From Rathayibacter sp. VKM Ac-2804 (GTDB taxonomy: Bacteria > Actinomycetota > Actinomycetes > Actinomycetales > Microbacteriaceae), in NCBI RefSeq assembly GCF_009866655.1, contig NZ_CP047420.1, positions 1,922,001-1,986,000 on the forward strand: 64,000 bases of DNA, written 5' to 3'. Numbering within the stretch: position 1 is the stretch's first letter; the number at the start of each line of letters is the position of its first letter. Made by a program: the position numbers and the translations under genes. Below are positions 33,923 to 40,712 of the stretch, piece after piece. A model generated the notes under the pieces. That model made no database searches and had not been told where the DNA came from. It worked only from the letters and a program-made list of their open reading frames with translations.

Positions 33923-35368
33923 CTAGTCGGTCAGCGCGGGGGCCGCGACCCGGCGGCCCTGCACGTGCACCGCGGCGATCGCGGGCTCGCGCAGGCCCAA
34001 GAGCAGCGCGAACAGCAGCTGCGCCGTCGCCTCGTCCGGGTCGTCGGCGCGGATCCCGTGCGCGAGGACCTCGGCGAGCGGCTCCCAGCGGTCGGGCTCG
34101 ATGCGGAGGAGGTCCGCGTCCTTGCCGAGGTCGAAGTTGCCGAACCGGTCCTCCATGTCCAGGGCCCGCGCGCCCGCCAGCGTCGCGGTGAAGAGCAGCT
34201 GGGCCGGGTGCAGCGCGATCGACGCGTCACCCTCCTCCGACAGGTGCACCTTGAAGGCGTCGTTGGCCACCCGCGCGAGCAGCCACTCGTCGCCGGCGCC
34301 GATGTCGCTGCCGAGCGCGATCGTGACGCCCGCGGCCGCCGTGCGCCGCCACGGCATCGTCCCCGAGCCGAGGAACTGCTGCGAGGTCGGGCAGTGCGCG
34401 ATCGAGGTGCCGGTCGCGGCCATCCGGCGCAGCTCGGCGTCCTGGCAGTGCACGGCGTGCGCGAGGATCGTGCGGCGACCGAGCAGGGACGAGCCGCCGC
34501 GCTGCGAGCCGGGCAGGAACAGCCCGTCGTAGGTGTCCAGGTAGCTGCGGGTGCCGAAGCTCGCGCGGACCGCCGCGATCTCGCCGTCGCCCGGCCGGTC
34601 GTTCTCGTTGAGGTGGCTGTGCACGTAGACCCCGCGGTCGCGGACCCCGTCGTAGAGCTCGCCCAGGCCCGCGAGCGTCGTCGGCGTCACCGAGAGCGAG
34701 AAGCGCGGGACGAGCGCGACCTGGAGCAGCGCCGTCGCGGGGTCGCCGGTGTCGACCGCGTGCCAGCGCTCGATCTCGTCCGCGACGAGCGCCAGGGCCT
34801 CGTCCTCGCCGGTCAGCAGCGCCGCCGCCGAGGGCGGCCCGACCGTCTGCAGACCGCGACCGGACACCGTCCGCAGCCCCGCCGCCCGGCTCTGCTCGAA
34901 CAGCGCGTCCTGCGCGTGCGGGAACGCCGAGCCGAAGACCATCGCCGCGGTCGTCCCGGCGCTCACCCGTCGCCGTGTGAAGGCCCGCGCGATACGGCCG
35001 GCGAACTCCTCGTCAGCGAGCCGCGACTCCGCCGGGAAGATCGCCGTGTCGAGCCACTCGAGCAGCTGTCCGCCGCCGAACGCGTTGGTCGAGAAGGCCT
35101 GCGGGAAGTGCAGGTGCGTGTCGACGAAGCCGGGCAGGAGGAACGCGCCCGCGTCGCCGGTGACCGGCCAGTGGGTGTAGTCGCGGGGGAGCGCGGCGTG
35201 CGGCCCGACCCAGAGGATCGTCCCGGCATCGCCGACGACGAGCGCGCCGTCCGGGATCGACACCAGCGCGGCCTCCGCCGTCTCGACGGTGGGCCGGCCG
35301 GCCACATGGAGGACGTGGCCGCGGTGCACGCCGCGCGGGCCGGCGCCCGGACCGGACCCTCCGGTCAC
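33923..35368 (-). CDS. guaD: guanine deaminase
   Basis: An amidohydrolase of up to 481 residues that converts guanine to xanthine. The zinc site is DTHLHFPQ (about 97-104), a His in VHSHLNEND (about 265-273), a His in LAHAVHCQD and the Asp in LGSDIGAGDEW. AHCPTSQQFLGSG is the guanine-deaminase signature that separates it from 8-oxoguanine and S-adenosylhomocysteine deaminases. GTG 35368 overlaps the uricase stop (GTGA); a shorter start at GTG 35329 would match the usual length of about 440-450 better. It is co-transcribed with uricase. Confidence 0.9.
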   Translation of the reverse strand: MTGGSGPGAGPRGVHRGHVLHVAGRPTVETAEAALVSIPDGALVVGDAGTILWVGPHAALPRDYTHWPVTGDAGAFLLPGFVDTHLHFPQAFSTNAFGGGQLLEWLDTAIFPAESRLADEEFAGRIARAFTRRRVSAGTTAAMVFGSAFPHAQDALFEQSRAAGLRTVSGRGLQTVGPPSAAALLTGEDEALALVADEIERWHAVDTGDPATALLQVALVPRFSLSVTPTTLAGLGELYDGVRDRGVYVHSHLNENDRPGDGEIAAVRASFGTRSYLDTYDGLFLPGSQRGGSSLLGRRTILAHAVHCQDAELRRMAATGTSIAHCPTSQQFLGSGTMPWRRTAAAGVTIALGSDIGAGDEWLLARVANDAFKVHLSEEGDASIALHPAQLLFTATLAGARALDMEDRFGNFDLGKDADLLRIEPDRWEPLAEVLAHGIRADDPDEATAQLLFALLLGLREPAIAAVHVQGRRVAAPALTD

Positions 35369-36285
35369 ACCAGTCCCGAGTAGGCGTACCAGGCGGGCCC
35401 GGCGTCCGGCGCGTCGTCGCGGGTGACGGCGGCCTGGATCAGCCCGTACGGCCGGTCGGCGGCGTGGTAGACCTCGTTGTCGTTCTCGACGCCGAAGGGC
35501 GAGAGGTCGTAGAGGAAGTGGTGCTTGTTCGGGGCCGAGAGGCGCACCTCGACGATCTGCGGGAACTCCTCCAGCACCGCCTTGCCCATCTCGAAGAGCG
35601 TCTGCTGCAGGGCGAGCGAGTGCACGGTGGCGAAGCGGCTGATCATCAGCGCCTTCACTCCGGCGTAGACGGCCTCCCAGTCGCTCGCGGCGATCTCCTC
35701 GTCGCTGAGGGCGAAGCGCCACTTCGCGACCAGTGAGGTCGCCATCACGCGGTCCCGGGTCGGCGGGAGCACGGTGTACGGATCCGTGAGGAAGCCGTGG
35801 AACTCGGAGCCGGTGGACTTGAGGATGGTCAGGTCCTTGAAGCCGCCGGTGATCCAGACCTGCTGCGCGTCGCCGGTGCCCTCGACGGTGACGGAGGCTG
35901 TGCGCACCTCCTGGCCCTTGCGAACCCAGGTGTGGTCGTGCTCCGCGCCGTCGACCAGGACGCGCTCCCAGGCGAACTCCTCGATCTCGATGCGCGCACC
36001 GTGCACCGTCTCGGTGCCGTCGACGAAGTGCCGGGCCAGCTCGAGGCCGTACGCCTCGATCGAGCGCAGCCCCTTCTCCTTCGCGAAGGAGTAGGCGGTC
36101 TGCTTCTGCGTGTCCGTGGGGAGGACGGCGGACTGGTCTCCGGTCAGGTGCGCGGCCGCGAAGTCGCCGCGCAGGGCGGTCGAGACGTTCACGTCGTGGA
36201 TCTCGTGCCGGGGGCTGTCGCGGTAGATCCGGACGACGCGGTTCTCGGCCTTCCCGTACTGGTGGTCTCCGAGGATGATCGACAT
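35365..36285 (-). CDS. urate oxidase (cofactor-free uricase)
   Basis: A 306-residue T-fold enzyme that oxidises urate with O2 to 5-hydroxyisourate without a cofactor. Tandem T-fold domains are clear. The catalytic diad and relay are visible: Lys12 in HQYGKAENR, Thr57 in LPTDTQK and the His in NKHHFLYDLSPF (about residues 252-263). ATG 36285 follows AGGAG seven bases upstream. It leads the uricase-guaD operon, and a three-part AC-n9-AC element lies upstream at 36477-36503. Length and motifs leave little doubt. Confidence 0.96.
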   Translation of the reverse strand: MSIILGDHQYGKAENRVVRIYRDSPRHEIHDVNVSTALRGDFAAAHLTGDQSAVLPTDTQKQTAYSFAKEKGLRSIEAYGLELARHFVDGTETVHGARIEIEEFAWERVLVDGAEHDHTWVRKGQEVRTASVTVEGTGDAQQVWITGGFKDLTILKSTGSEFHGFLTDPYTVLPPTRDRVMATSLVAKWRFALSDEEIAASDWEAVYAGVKALMISRFATVHSLALQQTLFEMGKAVLEEFPQIVEVRLSAPNKHHFLYDLSPFGVENDNEVYHAADRPYGLIQAAVTRDDAPDAGPAWYAYSGLV

Positions 36286-36476
36286 GTCCGCTCCTGTTCG
36301 CGTTCGGTGGTTCGTGGGGCTCCGCGGGCGTCCGCGGTCGCGCGGCCGGGCGGTGCCCGCCTGCCAGGATGCCGCGCGCGGCGATCCCGTCGCACCGGCG
36401 GAGCGCTCAGCGTCCGGCGCCCGCGTCACCCGAGTCTTGTGCGATCCGCCCGGAACCGCGCCCGGAACCGCGGGAG

Positions 36477-36503
36477 TTCACACGGCGGAAACGTGACCGG
36501 AAC
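36477..36503. promoter_or_regulatory. GlnR-like triple box upstream of uricase
   Basis: TTCAC-n6-GAAAC-n6-GGAAC (36477-36481, 36488-36492, 36499-36503), three half-sites in register, each ending AC. It lies 192 bases upstream of the uricase ATG, downstream of the allB stop region. Extra GGAAC copies sit just before it (about 36452 and 36464) but out of register. Confidence 0.5.
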
Positions 36504-36547
36504 ACGCGGCCCGGCCCCGTCGCTCCGACTCCGCTGCCGGTGACGGC

Positions 36548-37897
36548 TCAGGGCCGCTCGATCAGCCGGCCGACCGGCGCCGCGGTGCCGCTCGCGACCC
36601 GGACCCCGCCGACCCAGGTCGCCGCAACGGCGCCGCGCAGCACGCGGCCGTCGTACGCGGAGACCTTGTTCTTGTGCGAGAGCGTGTCGACGTCGACCGG
36701 CGACGCCGCCTCCGGATCGAACGCGACCAGGTCGGCGTCCGCGCCGGCGCGCAGCAGGCCCTTCTGCCCGAGGCCGGCGAAGGCGGCGGTGGCGGTCGAC
36801 ATCCACGCGACGACCTGCTCGAGCGGGATCCCGCGCTCGCGGGCCCCCGTCCAGACCGCGCGGAAGCTCAGCTCGAGCCCCGAGATGCCGCCCCAGGCGA
36901 GGCCGAAATCGCCGTCGTGCGCGAACTTGAGCTCGGCGGTGGCGGGGGAGTGGTCGGACGCGATCAGGTCGATCGTGCCGTCGAGCAGCCCCTTCCAGAG
37001 CAGCTCGCGGTTGCGCTCGTCCCGGATCGGCGGGCAGCACTTGAATTGCGTGCCGCCGTCGGGGATCGTCTCCGCGTCGAAGGTGAGGTAGTGCGGGCAG
37101 GTCTCCGCGGTGATCCTCAGGCCCTCCGCCTTCGCCTCGCGCAGCAGCGGCAGCGCCTCGGCGGAGGAGAGGTGCAGGATGTGCGCCCGCCCGCCCGTCT
37201 CGCGGACGGCCTGGATCACGCTCGCGATCGCCGAGTTCTCCGAGGCGGGCGGCCGGGAGTCGACGAAGGCGTCGTAGGAGGTGCCGCCGCTGTTCGCGCT
37301 CGCCTCGAGCTCGTCCGGGTCCTCGGCGTGCACGATCAGCAGGCCGTCGAAGGCGGAGATCTCGCGCATCGCCGCGAAGAGCTGCTCGGTGCTGAGGTGC
37401 GGGAACTCGTCGACGCCGCTCGGCGAGAGGAAGCACTTGAAGCCGAAGACGCCCGCGTCGTGCAGCGCGCGGAGGGTGCCGAGGTTTTCCGGGATCGCCC
37501 CGCCCCAGAAGCCGACGTCGACGAGCGCCTGCGGGCCGGCCGCCGCCTTCTTCGCCTCGAGGCCCGCGACTGTGGTGGTCGGCGGGATGGAGTTGAGGGG
37601 CATGTCGATGATCGTGGTGACTCCGCCCGCGGCGGCCGCGCGGGTGGCGGAGGCGAAGCCCTCCCACTCGGTGCGGCCGGGCTCGTTCACGTGCACGTGC
37701 GTGTCGACGATCCCCGGCAGCAGCACCTGACCGGCCGGGAGCACGACCTCCTCGAGGGTCTTCCAGGGCGCGTCGATGTCGCCCACGGCGACGATGACTC
37801 CGCCCGCGACGGCGACGCTGGCGGGCCGCGTCCCGTTCTCGGTGAGGACGGCGGAGGAGCGGATCACGAGGTCGAGCGAGGGGGAGTCGTCGGGCAT
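36548..37897 (-). CDS. allB: allantoinase
   Basis: A 449-residue cyclic amidohydrolase that opens the hydantoin ring of allantoin to allantoate. Zinc ligands are in DTHVHVNEPG (about 64-73); the bridging carbamylated Lys is in GFKCFLSPSG (about 153); further ligands are His in IVHAEDP (about 192), His in HILHLSSAEA (about 248) and Asp in IASDHSPA (about 322). The NEPGRTEWEG context is allantoinase-specific as opposed to hydantoinase. ATG 37897 is chosen; MVEP from ATG 37909 is possible. It is divergent from xdhC, with a GlnR-like box (37921-37936) in between. Confidence 0.93.
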   Translation of the reverse strand: MPDDSPSLDLVIRSSAVLTENGTRPASVAVAGGVIVAVGDIDAPWKTLEEVVLPAGQVLLPGIVDTHVHVNEPGRTEWEGFASATRAAAAGGVTTIIDMPLNSIPPTTTVAGLEAKKAAAGPQALVDVGFWGGAIPENLGTLRALHDAGVFGFKCFLSPSGVDEFPHLSTEQLFAAMREISAFDGLLIVHAEDPDELEASANSGGTSYDAFVDSRPPASENSAIASVIQAVRETGGRAHILHLSSAEALPLLREAKAEGLRITAETCPHYLTFDAETIPDGGTQFKCCPPIRDERNRELLWKGLLDGTIDLIASDHSPATAELKFAHDGDFGLAWGGISGLELSFRAVWTGARERGIPLEQVVAWMSTATAAFAGLGQKGLLRAGADADLVAFDPEAASPVDVDTLSHKNKVSAYDGRVLRGAVAATWVGGVRVASGTAAPVGRLIERP

Positions 37898-37920
37898 GGG
37901 TTCGACCATATACTCGGCAT

Positions 37921-37936
37921 GTTTCCCGCGTGTGAG
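37921..37936. promoter_or_regulatory. GlnR-like box between allB and xdhC
   Basis: On the minus strand CTCAC-n6-GAAAC (AC-n9-AC), just upstream of allB (24 bases from its ATG) and 65 bases upstream of the xdhC start at 38001. It could serve both divergent genes. Confidence 0.5.
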
Positions 37937-38000
37937 CGCCCGCCGGCCGCACGACCTCGCCGGCGCCGTCGCCTCCCGCCCGCCGACGTCGGAGGCCGCC

Positions 38001-39095
38001 GTGCTCGAACTCGCCGTTCCGCTCCTCGCGCGCGTCGAGGCGGGCGAGCGCGTGGCCGTGGTCACCGTCACCCACGTCTTCGGCTCGGCGCCCCGCGCCC
38101 TCGGCTCCTCGATGGCGGTCGACGCCGACGGCAGCGCGATCGGCTCGATCTCCGGCGGCTGCGTCGAGGCGCAGGCCTACGCACTCGCTCAGGAGGTGCT
38201 CGGCTCGGGCGGTTCGGGCTCGGAGCACTTCGGCTTCGATGACGAGGCGGCCTTCGCAGCCGGGCTCTCCTGCGGCGGTCAGCTGCGCGTCTTCGGCCAC
38301 GTCGTCGACGCGAGCTCGGGGGCCGTGCTCGCCGAGCTGCGGGCCGCGCGGGCGGGCCGCCCGGCGGGTCTCGCGATGATCGTGGGCGGCCCCGACGAGC
38401 TCGTCGGCCTGGTGCTGACCGGCGCGACCCGCGCGCAGGACGTGGTGGGGCCGGCGCTGGACGAGGACACCGTCCGCCGGATCCTGGCCGAGCGGGCCGC
38501 GCGCCTGGCCTCGGGCCGCTCGGCGACCGTCGAGATCGCCTGCCAGGGCACCGAGCTCGAGGTGACGTACGTCGTCAATGCCGAGAAGCCGCGCCTGCTG
38601 ATCTTCGGCGCCGTCGACTTCTCCGCGGCGCTCTGCGCGGCCGGGGCGCTGCTCGGCTACCGCGTGACGGTCTGCGACGCGCGCCCGGTGTTCGCGACGG
38701 CGGAGCGCTTCCCCGGCGCCGACGAGGTCGTGGTGGAGTGGCCGTCCGACTACCTCGCGGCGACGGAGGTGGACGAGCGCACGGTGATCGCGGTGCTCAC
38801 CCACGACGAGAAGTTCGACGTGCCGCTGCTCGAGACGGCGCTCACTCTGCCCGCCGCCTACATCGGCGCGATGGGCTCGCGCCGCACCCACGAGCGCCGG
38901 CTGCGGCTGCTGCGCGAGGCCGGGGTGACGGAGGAGTCGCTCGCCCGCCTGCACTCGCCGATCGGCCTGGACATCGGCGCCTCGACACCCGAGGAGACGG
39001 CGGTGTCGATCCTGGCGGAGGTGCTGGCCGTGCGGGCGGGAGCGTCCGGGGCACCGCTGGCCGCCCGGACCGGTCCGATCCACGCCGCACGCTAG
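38001..39095 (+). CDS. xdhC: XdhC/CoxI family molybdoenzyme maturation protein
   Basis: A 364-residue maturation factor that binds sulfurated molybdenum cofactor and loads it into xanthine dehydrogenase. The N-terminal XdhC-CoxI domain has GSAPRALGSSMAVD and ISGGCVEAQ (about residues 25-62). The C-terminal Rossmann-type XdhC_C domain starts LLIFGAVDFSAAL and ends with the hallmark SPIGLDIGASTPEETAVSIL. I use GTG 38001 because GGAGG stands five bases upstream and family members begin at this leucine-rich helix; the frame is also open from GTG 37932. It is divergent from allB. Confidence 0.88.
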   Translation: MLELAVPLLARVEAGERVAVVTVTHVFGSAPRALGSSMAVDADGSAIGSISGGCVEAQAYALAQEVLGSGGSGSEHFGFDDEAAFAAGLSCGGQLRVFGHVVDASSGAVLAELRAARAGRPAGLAMIVGGPDELVGLVLTGATRAQDVVGPALDEDTVRRILAERAARLASGRSATVEIACQGTELEVTYVVNAEKPRLLIFGAVDFSAALCAAGALLGYRVTVCDARPVFATAERFPGADEVVVEWPSDYLAATEVDERTVIAVLTHDEKFDVPLLETALTLPAAYIGAMGSRRTHERRLRLLREAGVTEESLARLHSPIGLDIGASTPEETAVSILAEVLAVRAGASGAPLAARTGPIHAAR

Positions 39096-39163
39096 AGGCA
39101 GGCGCGCGGCCGGATGCGCTGAGGGGAGGACGCGTCCCGCACCGTGCAGCGGATCGTCCGGGG

Positions 39164-39179
39164 GAAACCGCCGCGAAAC
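39164..39179 (+). promoter_or_regulatory. GlnR-like box upstream of the 8-oxoguanine deaminase
   Basis: GAAAC-n6-GAAAC (39164-39168, 39175-39179), 22 bases before the start codon. It is identical in form to the boxes at 12961 and 26915; closeness to the start suggests either a short leader or repression. Confidence 0.55.
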
Positions 39180-39201
39180 ACCGCGCTGCCATGCTCGGAG
39201 G

Positions 39202-40599
39202 ATGCAGCGCCACGTCATCACCGGAGCCCATGTCGCCACCGTCGACGCCGCGGGGACGGAGCATCCGGGCGGTCACGTGGTCGTCGACGACCGGCGGATC
39301 GTCGCGGTCGGCCCCGGCGAGCCGCCCGCGTGGGCCCTCGACGGCCGCGCACCGACCGGGTCGCCCTCGCCCGAGCCCGTCGTGCTCACCCGCGTCGACG
39401 GCCGCGGCCACCTGCTGACCCCGGGACTCGTCAACACCCACCACCACCTCTACCAGTGGCTGACCCGCGGCTGGGCGCAGGACGCGATCCTCTTCGACTG
39501 GCTCGTCGCGCTGTATCCCGCCTGGTCCCGGATCGACGCCGATCTCACCCGGTCGGCCTCGCTGGGCGCGATGGGGGTTCTCGCCCGCTCGGGCTGCAGC
39601 ACCGTCGGCGACCACCACTACGTCTTCCCGCGCGGCTCCGGCGACATCGTCGGCGGGATCGTGGACGCCGCCTCGACCCTCGGGGTGCGCCTGCACGCGA
39701 CGCGGGGCTCGATGGACCTCGGCGAGTCGCAGGGCGGGCTGCCGCCGGACTTCGCGGTCGAGACGACCGCCGCGGCACTCCAGGCCAGCGGCGAGGCCGT
39801 CGAGCGCTACCACGACGCCTCCTTCGACGCGATGGTCCGCGTCGCGATCGCCCCGTGCTCGCCGTTCTCGGTGACGCCGGACCTGCTGTGCGAGTCGGCG
39901 GTGCTCGCCCGGCAGCTCGGCGTGCGGCTGCACACCCACGGCTCCGAGACCGTCGAGGAGGACGCGTACACCCGCGAGGCCTTCGGGATGTCGCCGACCG
40001 ACTACCTCGAGTCGCTCGGCTGGCTCGGCGACGACGTCTGGATGGCGCACGGCGTGCACCTCGACGACGACGCGATCGCGAAGTTCGCGGCCACGGGCAC
40101 CGGAGTCGCGCACTGCCCGTCGTCGAACGCGCGGCTCGCGGCGGGCATCGCGCCGATCCCGCAGCTGCTGGCGGCCGGGGCTCCGGTCGGGCTCGGCGTC
40201 GACGGCGCGGCGTCGAACGAGTCCGGGCAGCTCGGCTCCGAGATCCGCGCGGCCGTGCTGATGAACCGGCTCCGCGCGGGCGCCGATCGGATGAGCGCGC
40301 GGCAGGCGCTCTCGATCGCGACGATGGGAGGAGCGCGCGTGCTCGGCCGCCAGGACGAGATCGGCTCGATCGAGGTGGGCAAGCTCGCCGACCTGGCGCT
40401 GTGGCGGATCGACGGGATCGAGCACGCCGGCATCGCCGACCCGGTCGCGGCCCTCGCGCTCGGGGCGCAGCCGCCGCTGACGCTGCTGCTCGTGAACGGG
40501 CGGCCCGTGGTCGCGGACGGCCACCTCGTCGCCGCGGACGAGGACGCGATCGCCCGCGAGGTCGCCGCCGCGAGCGCGGAGCTGGCGGAGCGCATCTGA
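39202..40599 (+). CDS. 8-oxoguanine deaminase-like amidohydrolase
   Basis: A 465-residue amidohydrolase of the AtzB/TrzN/8-oxoguanine deaminase group. The zinc ligands are His-His in NTHHHLYQWLTRGW (about 74-87), His in LHTHGSET (about 245), His in MAHGVHLDD (about 285) and Asp in GLGVDGAASNESG (about 334). The NTHHHLYQ...LYPAW pattern matches characterised 8-oxoguanine deaminases, which yield urate directly. Hydroxyatrazine-type or other purine/pterin deaminases are alternatives. It is single, with an overlapping SD-like GGAGG right before ATG 39202, and ends just before a half copy of repeat family 2. Confidence 0.83.
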   Translation: MQRHVITGAHVATVDAAGTEHPGGHVVVDDRRIVAVGPGEPPAWALDGRAPTGSPSPEPVVLTRVDGRGHLLTPGLVNTHHHLYQWLTRGWAQDAILFDWLVALYPAWSRIDADLTRSASLGAMGVLARSGCSTVGDHHYVFPRGSGDIVGGIVDAASTLGVRLHATRGSMDLGESQGGLPPDFAVETTAAALQASGEAVERYHDASFDAMVRVAIAPCSPFSVTPDLLCESAVLARQLGVRLHTHGSETVEEDAYTREAFGMSPTDYLESLGWLGDDVWMAHGVHLDDDAIAKFAATGTGVAHCPSSNARLAAGIAPIPQLLAAGAPVGLGVDGAASNESGQLGSEIRAAVLMNRLRAGADRMSARQALSIATMGGARVLGRQDEIGSIEVGKLADLALWRIDGIEHAGIADPVAALALGAQPPLTLLLVNGRPVVADGHLVAADEDAIAREVAAASAELAERI

Positions 40600-40613
40600 C
40601 GTCTCGGCGCGGT

Positions 40614-40666
40614 GTGCTGATGGGCGTGGGTATCGACACGCCGCTGCGCGGCTACTCCACCAGCAC
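40614..40666. repeat. dispersed inverted repeat, family 2 (half copy)
   Basis: GTATCGACACGCC...GGCTACTCCACCAGCAC matches one half of the elements at 33803 and 60268. It lies between the convergent ends of the 8-oxoguanine deaminase and xanthine dehydrogenase genes. Confidence 0.6.
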
Positions 40667-40712
40667 GGGTCGGCGCGGCCGCGTCCGCGGCCGGCGCGAG
40701 GCGCGTCCGGGG

